This document shows positions 1-13,353 of a stretch of 64,000 nt of DNA, one piece after another; within the stretch, counting starts at the first letter, position 1, and each line of letters starts with the position of its first letter. Where the stretch lies: the NCBI RefSeq assembly GCF_014356525.2, contig NC_052507.1, forward strand, positions 744,001 through 808,000, in the 5' to 3' direction. A program made the position numbers and the translations under genes. The notes under the pieces were generated by a model, which had not been told where the DNA came from, searched no databases, and saw nothing but the letters and a program-made list of their open reading frames with translations. Source of the DNA: Nilaparvata lugens (Eukaryota; Arthropoda; Insecta; Hemiptera; Delphacidae).

Positions 1-2022
1 TTTACATCATTTAATTGGGATTTTCGTTTAATAATAACTATCCAATAACTAGCTTGCCCGGCGAACTTCCTACCGCCAAAAAGTCAATGTATCTCAAGTC
101 ACACTTGACTTTATTTGGTAAATCATAAAATTTATCTGACAATCAATATTTCCATTTACATCTCAATAAGGAATTCCTATGTGCTTAGTCATGCAGCATT
201 TATTATCCCGAAAACATATTCTTCTCAATCAATTGGTAGTAATATCTATCACTAAAGTGTTGAATTGAAAAAAGATAGTTTGAATCAGTATTTCAGAGAT
301 GAATCCAATGTGTTCATAGTTGTTGATTGTCAATAGATGGTCCAGAAAATATGCGATATACTATGAATCACACAGAATTCCATATTCTACCCATCTTCCA
401 TTTTAGGATGAATTGGCTAAGCTAAATTCGAGAAAAATTGTAAATTATTCTGTCATTCTTCAGTAATTAATGAATGCAATATGAGCAACTCTCTTTCATC
501 CGGTTCAATACCAGTACACACTTTATCTGTTATTACAGCTGTTGACTTTAGATGCTAAATCATATTATCACAACATGATCTTGAATCATGATCATCTTTC
601 TGTTCTTCGGTAGCCGCTCGGCCGATAATTTCGAAATCATAGGTCTGTAAAATGGATTAATAAGAAAATATTATTAGCCTCCCTATTGAAATTTCTGGTC
701 AGGAACCATCCCCAATATTCACACAACATATTCCCAAAGTTTCATGCCGTTCTGTCGAGTAGTTTTTAAGTATATAGGGAACAAACTAACACACGAACAG
801 ACATTCATTTTTATATATGTAGATAAAAAATACTTTTCTCAATCAATCTTTAGATGCAAGACCGTATGACTGGAAATGTTCAATATGGCAACACTGTTGT
901 CACATTCAGTCATGAAAAGGTTTCAGCAGAAACCAAAGGTGCATAGACTCACATGAAGCGTTAGTGTAGTAATTGGCCTACCTGTCCATCCTTTCACTTT
1001 TTCAGAGTCCTGAAAAATGAAAATGATTTTCAATTTTATAAATTATTGTTATAAATATTGAAATGAAATGAAATGAAATGTTTTGTTGGCAGAAATATAA
1101 AATTACAACATCTTAAAAAATACATAATAAAAGCAATACAAATTTTACAACATGAGTAAATACTACTACAAAATAAAATGCAATGCCAATAATTGAGTAT
1201 TTGCATCTCGAGGTACTAAACCTGTTTGAGATGGTGATATAAAATTGATTACAAAACTATAGCGCTAAAATGTAGTTACTGAGGCCGACAGTCGCATATG
1301 AAGTGACACATATTACGTAACAGTATCGATGATTTATCAATTTTAGCTTTGAAGTATGTTGTACAATATCATTATATACAAGTCTACATGAGAATTCTAA
1401 AAAAAGTATCTATATTCTCACATTCCATTACAAATCTCCTGACATCTCTCAAAGACTTTGATCGTATCTTGCACTGCCTTATCTCCAAGGGCAGCCGGTT
1501 GTAGAACTTTGGAGCCAAATAAGAAAAAAAATTCATGAAGTGACTTTTATTTGGCTTATTGATATTAATAATTATATTGATATTAATAATTAATTGATAT
1601 TAATATTGAATCAATAATAAAATTATTGATTTGAGTCTCTGTTATTGTAATGAAAATTGTGGTTCCTTATCATATAATATGAATTACCATTAACAATTAG
1701 GCCTACAAAGCCGTGTCCACACTGACCATGTTTCAAATGTTTGACAAACATGTTTGTTGAAACAGTTTGGGCAAATTTCATTATGTTTGACAAACAATGT
1801 TTGCCCCTGGCCAGTGTGGACGCGTCACCAAACAAAATATTTGTAAAGGTGCATTTTCGTTTGTGCGTAAATTTCCGCAGTAGACGACGACAAGCATTGT
1901 TGACATTCATATTGTCCAAATTTCAAGTTTTCTAAAACAGCTGATCAAATAACTTTTCATTCTGTGTGTTTGTTATTCAAGAATCAAATATTTCTAATAA
2001 TATCATCATATCGCCATTTGAA
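1..2022. other. AT-rich non-coding DNA with repeat remnants
   Basis: No convincing gene on either strand. About 1480-1560 resembles a decayed LINE 3' region read on the - strand. Positions about 1712-1833 form a short element with inverted ends (GTGTCCACACTG on the left, CAGTGTGGAC on the right) and an interior built from TTTGACAAACA-type palindromes; a related copy lies near 3810-3935. The two short open frames across 1623-1935 lie in this palindrome and look accidental. Confidence 0.5.
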
Positions 2023-2033
2023 AGTATAAAAAA

Positions 2034-3061
2034 TCTGGTGTGGTACACTCACACAACTTTCCTTGCTCATATTCGAAACTACGATCAGACTTTCGTATAT
2101 GTGTATATATAATTGTTTTCAGAGTACTTTTTCCTTTGTGTAAATTGTGAAATTCAATGATTTTTTTAAAGTCGTCAAAACAGCTGTTCTACAGATGAAA
2201 TATCTCGACTATGTGTTCTTTTTATGAACTGCTCTACCTATCTACCTCATGCACGAGAAGGAGGTTACAAAGTCCATTTCTCAAGGATGGGGTGGACCCC
2301 CCATTAGTTTCCTAGAGAGGAGACTCATGCCAGTTAATAGAGCTGATAAATAACTATACAGAGTATGAATTTGAAAAAAATCGGTCAAGTTATTTTGAAA
2401 AAATCGTGAAAAACATGGTTTTTTAGTAATTATCCGCCATTTTTCTCAAGAATATTACGGAGCTCCTGCAATTTTCCAAGGAAAAAACTCATGTCATTTG
2501 ATAGGACTTATGAATAGCTACCCATGGCTTGAATTTGAAGAAAATCGTTAGAGCCGTTTTCGAGAAAACCGTGAAAAACCTGGTTTTTGGTCATTATCCG
2601 CCATTTTTCTCAAGAATATTACGGAGCTCATGGAATTTCACCAGAAATGAGACTCATGCCAGTTGATAGTGCTTATGAATATCTATCCATGGTATGAATT
2701 TGAAGTAAATCGTTAGAGCAGTTTTCGAGAAAACGGTGAAAAACATGGATTTTTAGTCATTATCCGCCATTTTTCTCAAGAATATTACGGAGCTCCTGAA
2801 ATTTTCCCAGAAATGAAACTTATGCCAGTTGATAGGGCTAAAAATAGCTATCCATGGTATGAATTTGAAGAAAATCGTTGGAGCCGTTTTCGAGAAAAAC
2901 GTGAAAAACATGGATTTTTAGTAATTATCCGCCATTTTTTCCGCCATCTTGAATTGAATTTTATTGAATTTCTTATTGTCGGGTCCTCATGGTATAGGGA
3001 CCTCAAGTTTAGAATTTCAAGTCGATCGGTTAATTTAGGAATGGAGTTATCGTGTTCACAG

Positions 3062-3135
<74 letters not shown>

Positions 3136-3285
3136 ACACACATACACACACACAGACCAATACCCAAAAATCATGTTTTTGGACTCAGCGGACCTTGAAA
3201 CGTATAGAAAACTTGAAATTGGGGTACCTTAATTTTTTTTGGAAAGCAATACTTTCCTTACCTATGGTAGTAGGGCAAGGAAAGT
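2034..3285 (+). mobile_element. CA-microsatellite non-autonomous element, copy 1 (long form)
   Basis: The element starts TCTGGTGTGG, with ACTTTCCTTGC just inside, and ends GGGCAAGGAAAGT, so the subterminal motif ACTTTCCTTGC is inverted at the other end. Inside are about four tandem ~165-bp units (about 2280-2940) recognisable by AATATTACGGAGCTC and GCCGTTTTCGAGAAAA, then a (CA)n tract (3065-3155) and a conserved tail ACTTTCCTTACCTATGG. AGTATAAA stands at both flanks (2023-2030 and 3290-3297) and may be a target duplication. The open frames at 2813-3232 and 2848-3174 are microsatellite artefacts (poly Thr-His, Val-Cys). I do not know the class of this element. Confidence 0.65.
2280..2940 (+). 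repeat. ~165-bp tandem repeat inside the CA element
   Basis: Four diverged units. AGCTC after AATATTACGG recurs at 2461, 2625 and 2791, a period of 164-166 bp. Other copies of the element in this window carry only one or two units, so copy 1 has expanded. Confidence 0.75.
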
Positions 3286-3995
3286 AAAAAGTATAAACTG
3301 AACCTCCCGCATGAAAACATAATGAGCATAATATTTTATGTTATTTATTTATTTCATTTATTTATATTTTCTACAAAGAAACACTGATTGGGAGAGAAAA
3401 ACTAAGGATACTCCTTTACTATTTCTCTCGCAAATTTAGATAGGTAACATTTTAAAAGTCCAAAATAGGGTTATGATTTCACTTTACTAAAATTTAGTCC
3501 ATTTTCACTCAAAAACAACGAAAACTAAGATTTTTTAATTTTGACGGTTGGAAACAGAATAAAAAACAAAAATATCACCATCAATTGGAAAATGTTTGAG
3601 TAATTTTACAAAATTTAGAGCCAGAAAAAACACAACTAATTTGTCTTCATTCAGACAAATTGAATTCTACCCAATCTGAGATCCTCTCCATGTCATGGTC
3701 GACGACGGCATTTACACACAAACGAAAACCCAGGTTTTGTGGGAAGAACAGGTTTTGGGTTGCGCCGATGTTTTATGTTTTACAGAAAACACTGAAAATG
3801 TTCGGAAAAACAGTAATTTTTTGTTTGACAAACAATGATTGTCCAAACTATTTAAAATGTTTGTCTCTGAGCTCCTCAACAAACATGTTTGCCGAACATG
3901 AATGTCAAACATTTTTTCAGTGAGAACACGGCTTAATAGAAAATTATTGGCAAACATTCACTGATTTTGCTGATCTATGATCATATTGAGGAACA

Positions 3996-4355
3996 TGTGT
4001 TTTAATGGCAGAGGAGAAAGATAAAAGAGCAGCGTTGCCGATTCCCTACCTTACCACTGTCTTCTATAGAGGATAGCTGATACCGGCATATCATTCACTG
4101 TTCATTCTTGTTCAGAATAATCAATGATTATATTTGATTCGTAGAAAAATATGACTCAATGATTGAAAAATGAATTTTCATAATCTAGATTGAATATTTT
4201 GTTAATGAACCATATCTCTACGCTGTTGAAATCGATCTGGCAACACTGTCGAGCTACATAAGGAAGGATAGCACCAACTGCTTTGTCGAATGATGGATAA
4301 GAATAGCAGCATCAATGTAAATCAAGTGCTGTCATTATAACGCAGACCACAATAT
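3996..4355 (+). mobile_element. MITE family 1, copy (ends resemble GTCCACGTTATAATG)
   Basis: This is a ~360-bp non-coding unit shared, at lower identity, with 8625-9000, 9400-9705, 11635-12010, 12415-12890, 29230-29488 and (inverted) 35600-35880. Shared landmarks are GATAGCTGATACCG, ATTTTGTTAAT, CGATCTGGCAACA and a terminal CATTATAACG. The best copies begin with GTCCACGTTATAATG and finish with the inverse, CATTATAACGTGGAC. It has no coding capacity. Confidence 0.65.
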
Positions 4356-4379
4356 AGGTAGCATTATTTGATGGTCACC

Positions 4380-5240
4380 TTGTTCAAGAGCAAATGCTCA
4401 TGAGCAAAAGCATTGAGCATAAGGTTTTGCTCATGAGCAAAAGGTAGAAGCAAAAGCATTTGCTCATTTTTATATGAATAAGCTCTACCTTATACTCTTA
4501 CCTTATGCTCCTGAACTCTGGAACAAATGCTCACGTATTTGAAAGATTTTTCATCGGCTGATTTGCTTTTGTAGCCTTAGTTTGTTTTTATAGCTCACGG
4601 AAGCGCTAAATATACAAGTAGGGTGCACCGCTTGTGTTTGCGTCGTCTGCTCTGTTTTCTATTTATGAATAGAGTTTTAGGTTAGTTGAGTTTAGAATTT
4701 TGAAATAATAGCGTGAAAAAATGTCATCTCTATGATAATCTTCAGCATATTCTTATAATATCAATAGCCTTCTCATAATCGTCTACACTCTCATCTTCTT
4801 AAATGCCTATTTCCTATTTTGAGATTGCGCTATCTTTATAACAGGTAGCTTTTGTATTTATTCTTTTGTAGGAATAATGGTGATATATATCATGGTTGAA
4901 TCTAAAAAGAGTATTATAGTTCTCAACTATTGATTGTGATCGTACCTGGTATAGTTTCCTCTTCCTCATACGAATTAGTTGAGCCATTTTACTATGAACA
5001 AATGGTGATAAGCTCCTCTAGACTAGACTCACCTTTTTTCAAGCATTTGCTTCAAAAGTTGAGCAAATGATCTAGTTTATTCATACAATTTTGAGTAAAA
5101 GCTTTTACTTTTGAGCAAATGCTCAAACTATGTTTTTGATGAGCATGAGCAAAAGGTTTTGCTCACGTTTATTCATAGAAAATGAAGCAAATGCTCCATA
5201 TTTTAGAAGTATGAGCAAATGCTCAACTTTATTCATATGG
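4380..5240. repeat. Palindromic AGCAAATGCTC-rich element
   Basis: Both ends are packed with GAGCAAATGCTC and GAGCAAAAG motifs in both orientations (4380-4530 and 5040-5240), enclosing a ~500-bp unique AT-rich interior. The arrangement suggests a snapback non-autonomous element. No coding sequence is seen. Confidence 0.55.
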
Positions 5241-5562
5241 CCCATCAAGTATACATCATCAAAATGATAGGGGAAGGAAAAATAATGTAGCATTGTGCTA
5301 TTCCTATCCCAAATTTAGATAATTAGATTGGTTACACATAGTCCGAAATAGGTTGAGTCTTGTAGTTGTTCACCTCACAAAATTTTCAGTCCTTAATTTT
5401 CGGGCCTCTCTATGTATGGCATGAAACTATGATAACTGAATCTTGTTGCACTCACTGAGAACAAAGCGAGAGCACTTTGTAATAAGATGCTAATCATCAG
5501 AGCAGAGCAAATCACGTGACTTAATCCAATCATCATTTTCCTGGAGCCCACAGAGGTCTGTA

Positions 5563-6747
5563 ATGAAACACCATGAATATGATTTATTTATAGAGGTGAG
5601 TACAGACTTATGCGCCACGAACAAACGCATTCTCTTTACATCAGCTGATGCTATTCTAACTATATCTGTATTTAGGAACAGTTTAATACAATACATCAGG
5701 AACAGTTTTCTAATGGGAATATTCCCTAGTGTCTGGAAACACTTCATTGTTGTTCCAATCCCCAAGAAGTCTAGATCCAACAATATACAAGATTTCAGAC
5801 CTATTTCCATTCTAAACCCTTTTGCAAAGATAATTGAAAGAGTCGTTCACAGACAGATCTTCAGGAATGTAAAAACCTCCATCTCAGAATGTCAACATGG
5901 ATTCATGCCGGGTAAATCCACTGCAACCAATCTGTCAAACTTTCTTTCTGTAGTTGGACCTTGTGTAGAGAATCAGGAACAGATTGATGTAATCTACTTG
6001 GATTTTGAAAAAGCTTTTGATAAGATGCCTCACTCCATTCTACTCAAGAAGCTCTCCAACATCGGCTTCAATCAATTGTTAGTCAACTGGATAACATCAT
6101 ATCTCTCCAATAGAACATTCCAAGTCCGATTCAGAGGAGCTACTTCTAAGAACTTTCTAGCAACATCTGGTGTTCCTCAGGGCTCTAATCTTGGACCGTT
6201 ACTATTCAGTATATTCATGAATGACATTGTAGAGAATCTTGATTGTCATGTGCTGATGTATGCTGATGATCTGAAAATATTCAGGAAAATTAGCTCTAAA
6301 GAAGACTCAATGTCATTGCAGAGAAATCTTAATCAAGCTTTGAATTGGTCCATGAAAAATGGCATGCCCATCAACGTAAGCAAAACATTTGTAATGAGCT
6401 TTTCAAGAAAAACGAATACCTTGAGATTTCAGTATAACATTGCTGACAGACAAATTCAACGTGTGACCTGTGTGAAGGATCTGGGTGTCATATTTGACAG
6501 TAAACTACTTTTTAACGCACATATTGATGATATAGTAGCTAAAGCGAGAAGACAGCTTGGTGTAATAAGGTGGATTGGCAGAAACTTCAAAAATCCTCAA
6601 ACATTGAAGACACTCTTTTGTTCCATCGTCCGATGTCACTTGGAGTACGCGTCCATCGTTTGGAATAGAGACAGAATATGCACAACAAAGAAAATAGAAG
6701 AAGAAGGTAGGTGTCACGCGCATATTTGTGCTAAATTCCCGGTGTAG
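5563..6747 (+). pseudogene. Non-LTR retrotransposon (LINE) reverse transcriptase, 5'-truncated
   Basis: A 394-residue open frame covers most of a LINE reverse transcriptase. Visible motifs in order are IPKKSRSNNIQDFRPIS (finger region), YLDFEKAFDKMPH (first catalytic Asp), SGVPQGSNLGPLLF, and the catalytic YADDLKIF. The thumb region follows to VWNRDRICTTKKIE, where similarity stops at about 6705 and unrelated sequence begins, so the 3' end is interrupted. No endonuclease domain or ORF1 precedes it, so the copy is 5'-truncated. The lineage is Jockey/CR1-like by general motif style; I cannot place it further. The catalytic core has no stop, so the insertion may be fairly young, but it is not autonomous. 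Confidence 0.85.
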
Positions 6748-6925
6748 CTGACGTCATTTTATATCCAATCATCTGTTTTCAACAAATACGTTTCATAAAT
6801 TGCCAATAGGTGTTAAAAACCTCGGTTGGTGGCGATGACGCAATCTAGCTGGCTGGCCACTGCGCACTCATTTCATGACCCCTACCGTTTTTATCTAAAT
6901 ACCGTGGCGTATGCCCATAAGGGTG

Positions 6926-7108
6926 GGCACACACCAGTTAGTCAAGACAAGACTAGTCACGATTAGTCACAATAGTCACAATACTTAACATAGCTGCTTA
7001 TGAAGCAACACACACCGATCAGTCATTGCAATTAGACATGTCTTCATATATGGAGTATTGTGACTAAACGTGTCTTGTCTTGTCTTGACTAACTGGTGTG
7101 TGCCTAGC
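6926..7108. mobile_element. Snapback MITE (GGCACACACCAGTTAG ends)
   Basis: This 183-bp element has near-perfect terminal inverted repeats: GGCACACACCAGTTAGTCAA at the left and the complementary TTGACTAACTGGTGTGTGCC at the right. The interior has further GTCACAAT/ATTGTGAC pairs. It is non-coding. Confidence 0.8.
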
Positions 7109-7486
7109 CTAAGTCTGTATGCACCTTTATATTTGTATGTTTTGTACATTTTTTTTCAAGGAACACTCGCTAAATAGTACCGAGCAATTCTACCCTATCC
7201 TTGGATTTTCATTATCAATCACATATCAAACGTCAAAGTTGAAAAATTCAATCAAATATCATCCCCAATATCGATTGTAAACGACTTTATAATGTCAAAA
7301 CAATTTTGGATGCAGGTTTCGGTTGTTGCAACATTATTGATTCATGGTAAACTGAAAATTTCAACTTCAAGCAGGAGAGTCTTTTAGAATGAATGAAGCC
7401 CTACGATTGGTCATTAGCTGTTGACCAATTGAAGTTGGGCTCCACTGTTATTGGTCGAAGCTAGACACATCCAAATATTCCAAAAA

Positions 7487-8153
7487 TCTGGTGTGGCGCA
7501 CTCACACAACTTTCCTTGCCGTTATGAAAATTGATCACCTGACGCTAGTGTCCACGCGCATCTCAAGTCCACTTATAAACAAAGATCTGAGCCAGCTGGT
7601 GACAGGACAATAACGTTGGATACATACGAGTTTTGCTATCTCTTCATAGTGGATCCTTTAATAGAATCAAGAGTTGCCAACAGTTTGCAATTGAATAATC
7701 ACATTTTCTCAAATTTCGAGCGTATTTTAAATTTTCGGTGGGAATGTTACTGAACATTAATTGTAGAGATTTTCATGCTCAATCTTTTCCACTAGATTTT
7801 TTTTTGTCTAAATTGTATCTGAAGCCTGATAATTGAGAATCTTGAATCAAATTTTGCATAGATGGGGTGGAGCTCCTAAAATTTTCACAGATATGGGACT
7901 TGAGACAGTTAATAGAGCTTATCAATGATTATTTTAGGTATGGATTTAATCAAAATCGTTGGAGCCGTTTTTGAGAAAACCGCAAAAACCCTGTTTTTGA
8001 CAAAATTTTCTCTATTTTAGCCGCCATCTTGAATTGCATTTGAGCGAAATTGTTCGTGTCGGATCCTCATAGTGTAAAGACCTTAAGATCCAAATTTCAA
8101 GTTACTCCGTTGATTGGGAGATGAGATATCGTGTACACAGACGCGCATACACT

Positions 8154-8203
<50 letters not shown>

Positions 8204-8336
8204 CAGACCAATACCCAAAAACCACTTTTTTGGACTCAGGGGACCTTGAAACGTATAGAAATTTAGAAATTGGGATACCTTAATTTTTTTCGGAAAGCAA
8301 TACTTTCCTTACCTATGGTAATAGGGCAAGGAAAGT
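7487..8336 (+). mobile_element. CA-microsatellite element, copy 2
   Basis: The copy runs from TCTGGTGTGG to GGGCAAGGAAAGT, flanked by CAAAAA and AAAAA. It has the same interior landmarks as copy 1 (GGTGGAGCTCCTAAAATT, CGTTGGAGCCG, a (CA)n tract at 8155-8201, ACCTATGGTAATAGGG) but a single internal unit. No coding potential is seen. Confidence 0.75.
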
Positions 8337-8624
8337 AAAAATACGGTCATATGAACCGTTAAACAGCAAAAAATGAAAAGATGAACTATTAAGCTTCTGA
8401 GTTTCTCCAAACTCAGCTCAAAAACTGAATATTTTTACTACTGGATGTTGAAATAATAATTCTATTCATCTAAATGACAATACATTCTCACAAGCAGTTC
8501 TCCTCAACTTCTCTTGAAAACTTAGAAGGTAATAAAAATTTATCATAATGCAATCAAAGTCTGAACTGCATTGAAATAATTTCATGATATTTTTCCCCTA
8601 ATAGATGAATTTTTCTATAGTGAG

Positions 8625-9000
8625 GTCCACGTTATAATAATGACAGTAGAGAAAGATAGAAGAACAACGATGCCAATCCACTGTCTTGTCAATGCCTTCT
8701 ATAGACGGTAGCTGATACAGGTTTATTGATGTAATATTAACTATTCATTCTCGTTCAAAATAATTAATTTTATTTTATTAAGCAAGAAATAATATCAATT
8801 TTCAATAATTCCATAATGAATTTTCATAATTTAAATGAAATATTTTGTTAATTATTTATCAATTCTATATTGTTAAAAGACGCTCTGGTAACAGAGCAAT
8901 GCGGATAGAGATAGCACTATCCGCTTTGTTGCATGATAGACAAAGATTGCAATACAATTTCTAATCAAACACTGCCATTATAACGTGGACAACACACTTT
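8625..9000 (+). mobile_element. MITE family 1, copy
   Basis: It begins GAGGTCCACGTTATAAT and ends CCATTATAACGTGGAC, giving inverted ends. The interior matches the copies at 3996 and 11635. A second, more diverged member lies at about 9400-9705 in the same duplicated unit. Confidence 0.7.
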
Positions 9001-9892
9001 ACCTAGTATTCTCAATATTAATTGTAGTGAAAACAGTTACTGAACCAAGTAAGTAGAGTAGAGTTAGCTCGGTAGAGTTAGTATGTCAGTTACTCGACCA
9101 GTAACTCTACTAGTGAAAACCAGGCTTTATTCGGTAAATAAAGAATTCATAATCTACTCACAAAACCAATGAATATAAATTAAATGTGGTGATGCGGCCT
9201 ACAGCAAAGTATAGAGATAATAAATTTCCAATACTAGAAATCTACATCAGAATCGAAGTTTTAAGTATTGAAAAACGATCTTCATTGTGAAAACATCTGC
9301 TGTGAACATCAGCAAATAACTTTATTGGTTTTGAAGTCATAGAATAGATTGACGTCAGGCTGTCAACATTCCAACTAAAGTCCCCGTTATAATGGCAGTC
9401 AAGAAAGATACCTGGGAGAAAAGCGTTGCCGATTATCTGCCTTTCCCTTGCCTTCTATTATAACTGATACCGTTATATCAGAAGTAATACAGAGTGTCGA
9501 CGTGACACATTTATATTTTAGAAATAGAAAACAAAATATTAATTTTTCAAGATACTATCCATTCAACCTTGAGTAAAATAGTTGTGAGTATAAATTCTAT
9601 TATCTTGTTAATTACTTATATTGCTACATTGTTGAAAAACGATCTGGCAATGTTGCGGAGGTGGAAAATGATAGCGTTATCTGCTCTGTCGAATGAAATC
9701 TTTCACTATCCATATTCACTATTTTATATAATGTGATTCCATTCTCTAAAAACCCAACTCTTGAAAGACAAAATAGTTATTCTATCAACTAAGCTAGGAA
9801 ATTACTGAGATATTGTAATTATTCAAATGCTAATGTATGAATAATAATTCTCTTCAATATTTGATTCCATTACGAGCTGCTTGTTAAATAAT

Positions 9893-9990
9893 CACTTTTG
9901 AACAATTAATTACGACATAGCAGTCAGGTATCAATTTCCAATTCACTTGACTGCTATGTCGTAATTAATTGTTGAAAAGTGATTGAATAA
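9893..9990. repeat. Long perfect-type hairpin
   Basis: Arms of ~40 bp (AATCACTTTTGAACAATTAA and its complement) surround a ~16-bp loop. The same hairpin recurs at about 13073-13170 in the second copy of the 3 kb duplication. It looks like the remnant of a palindromic MITE. Confidence 0.75.
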
Positions 9991-10496
9991 TAATTATCAA
10001 ACTAAAATCCAAATTAAATGCTGTAAATCACCCCGAAGACTTCTGCTACTGCGAATATTTTGAATAAATTTTTGAATAGTTGCGCTCATTGAATTTCCAT
10101 CTAGCTGTTTAGCCTGTTGTCTTCGGGGTGATTTACAGCATTTAATTTGGTTTTTCGTTCAATATTTCGTTCAATTATCTTATAAATGATTTCTGTAACA
10201 GAGAATTCACACACACATACACTTTTGTGAGGCTTATATTCATTCCTCCATCTTTTAAGTTTTTTGTATTAGTTACCGTATATGATTATCATATTACCAG
10301 GATATAAAACATATTTTGGATGCAGGTTTCGGTTGTTGCAACATTATTGATTCATAGTAAACTGAAAATTTCAACTTCAAGCAGGAGAGTCTTTTAGAAT
10401 GAATGAAGCCCTACGATTGGCCATTAGCTGTTGACCAATTGAAGTTGGGCTCCACTGTTATTGGTCGAAGCTAGACACATCCAAATATTCCAAAAA

Positions 10497-11156
10497 TCTG
10501 GTGTGGCGCACTCACACAACTTTCCTTGCCGTTATGAAAATTGATCACCTGACGCTAGTGTCCACGCGCATCTCAAGTCCACTTATAAACAAAGATCTGA
10601 GCCAGCTGGTGACAGGACAGTAACGCTGGATACATACGAGTTTTGCTATCTCTTCATAGTGGATCCTTTAATAGAATCAAGAGTTGCCAACAGTTTGCAA
10701 TTGAATAATCACATTTTCTCAAATTTCGAGCGTATTTTAAATTTTCGGTGGGAATGTTACTGAACATTAGTCTAATTGTAGAGATTTTCATGCTCAATCT
10801 TTTCCACTAGATTTTTTTTTGTCTAAATTGTATCTGAAGTCTGATACTTGATAATCTTGAATCAAATTTTGCATAGATGGGGTGGAGCTCCTAAAATTCT
10901 CACAGATATGGGACTTGAGACAGTTAATAGAGCTTATCAATGATTATTTTAGGTATGGATTTAATCAAAATCGTTGGAGCCGTTTTTGAGAAAACCGCAA
11001 AAACCCTGTTTTTGACAAAATTTTCTCTATTTTAGCCGCCATCTTGAATTGCATTTGAGCGAAATTGTTCGTGTCGGATCCTCATAGTGTAAAGACCTTA
11101 AGTTCCAAATTTCAAGTTATTCCGTTGATTGGGAGATGAGATATCGTGTACACAGA

Positions 11157-11214
<58 letters not shown>

Positions 11215-11347
11215 CAGACCAATACCCAAAAACCACTTTTTTGGACTCAGGGGACCTTGAAACGTATAGAAATTTAGAAATTGAGATACCTTAATTTTTT
11301 TCGGAAAGCAATACTTTCCTTACCTATGGTAATAGGGCAAGAAAAGT
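10497..11347 (+). mobile_element. CA-microsatellite element, copy 3
   Basis: This is the copy within the second unit of the 3 kb duplication, nearly identical to 7487-8336. Its CA tract is at about 11165-11211. It was duplicated along with its surroundings rather than inserted independently, because its flanks match those of copy 2. Confidence 0.75.
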
Positions 11348-11634
11348 AAAAATACGGTCATATGAACCGTTAAATAGCAAAAAATGAAAAGATGAACTAT
11401 TAAGCTTCTGAGTTTCTCCAAACTCAGCTCAAAAACTGAATATTTTTACTACTGGATGTTGAAATAATTATTTTATTCATCTAAATGACAATACATGTCA
11501 TTCTCACAAACAGTTCTCCTTAACTTCTCTTGAAAACTTGGAAGGTAATAAAAATTTATTTTAAGGCAATCAAAGACTGAGCTGCATTAGAAATAGTTCA
11601 TGATACTGTTTCCCTAATAGATGAATTTCTTCTA

Positions 11635-12010
11635 TAGTGAGGTCCACGTTATAATAATGACAGTAGAGAAAGATAGAAGAACAACGATGCCAATCCACTG
11701 TCTTGTCAATGCCTTCTATAATAGACGGTAGCTGATACAGGTTTATTGATGTAATATTAACTATTCATTCTCGTTCAAAATAATTAATTTTATTTTATTA
11801 AGCAAGAAATAATATCAATTTTCAATAATTCCATAATGAATTTTCATAATTTAAATGAAATATTTTGTTAATTATTTATCAATTCTATATTGTTAAAAGA
11901 CGCTCTGGTAACAGAGCAATGCGGATGGAGATAGCACTATCCGCTTTGTTGCATGATAGACAAAGATAGCAATACAATTTCTAATCAAACACAGCCATTA
12001 TAACGTGGAC
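11635..12010 (+). mobile_element. MITE family 1, copy
   Basis: This is the duplicated counterpart of 8625-9000, with the same inverted ends. A further diverged member follows at about 12415-12890 and is interrupted by the ~168-bp segment specific to this duplication copy. Confidence 0.7.
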
Positions 12011-13198
12011 AACACACTTTACCTAGTATTCTCAATATTAATTGTAGTGAAAACAGTTACTGAACCAAGTAAGTAGAGTAGAGTTAGCTCGGTAGAGTTA
12101 GTATGCCAGTTACTCGACCACTAACTCTACTAGTGAAAACCAGGCTTTATTCGGTAAATAAAGAATTCATAATCTACTCACAAAACCAATGAATATAAAT
12201 TAAATGTGGTGATGCGGCCTACAGCAAAGTATACAGATAATAAATTTCCAATACTAGAAATCTACATCAGAATCGAAGTTTTAAGTATTGAAAAACGATC
12301 TTCATTGTGAAAACATCTGCTGTGAACATCAGCAAATAACTTTATTGGTTTTGAAGTCATAGAATAGATTGACGTCAGGCTGTCAACATTCCAACTAATG
12401 TCCCCGTTATAATGGCAGTCAAGAAAGATACCTGGGAGAAAAGCGTTGCCGATTATCTGCCTTTCCCTTGCCTTCTATTATAACTGATACCGTTATATCA
12501 GAAGTAATACAGAGTGTCGACGAGACACATTTATATTTTAGAAATAGAAAACAAAATATTAATTTTTCAAGATACTATCCATTCAACCTTGAGTAAAATA
12601 GTTGTGAGTATAAATTCCATTTATATTCCGCAGGGAAAATTATGTCAGGAAGCTTTTCCTTCTTCCCTGAGGCAAACTGTATCAACTGTTCAATCTTTCT
12701 TAGTCAATTATATCTTATTCGTCAAGAGAATTTATTTTTAAGTTATTTGGTCATCAATTTCCAAAATTGAGATTAAAAGTAGACTATCTTGTTAATTACT
12801 TATATTGCTACATTGTTGAAAAACGATCTGGCAATGTTGCGGAGGTGGAAAATGATAGCGCTATCTGCTCTGTCGAATGAAATCTTTCACTATCCATATT
12901 CACTATTTTATATAATGTGATTCCATTCTCTAAAAACCCAACTCTTGAAAGACAAAATAATTATTCTATCAACTAAGCTAGGAAATTACTGAGATATTGT
13001 AATTATTCAAATGCTAATGTATGAATAATAATTCTCTTCAATATTTGATTCCATTACGAGCTGCTTGTTAAATAATCACTTTTGAACAATTAATTACGAC
13101 ATAGCAGTCAGGTATTAATTTCCAATTTACTTGACTGCTATGTCGTAATTAATTGTTGAAAAGTGATTGAATAATAATTATCAAACTAAAATCCAAAT

Positions 13199-13353
13199 TA
13201 AATGCTGTAAATCACCCCGAAGACTTCTGCTACTGCGAATATTTTGAATAAATTTTTGAATAGTTGCGCTCATTGAATTTCCATCTAGCTGTTTAGCCTG
13301 TTGTCAATATTTGCAGTAGCAGAAGTCTTCGGGGTGATTTACAGCATTTAATT
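13199..13353. mobile_element. MITE with AAATGCTGTAAATCACCCCG ends
   Basis: The left arm AAATGCTGTAAATCACCCCG, extended by AAGACTTCTGCTACTGC, is matched by its complement at 13310-13353. The interior is ~70 bp. Copy 1 of the duplication (about 10016-10145) lacks 22 bp of the right arm. A diverged left half occurs at 19315-19400 and ends at the start of another repeat. Confidence 0.75.

Noticed and set aside
2813..3232. 139- and 108-residue frames with Thr-His or Val-Cys runs
   Set aside because: They read through the (CA)n tract of a mobile element.
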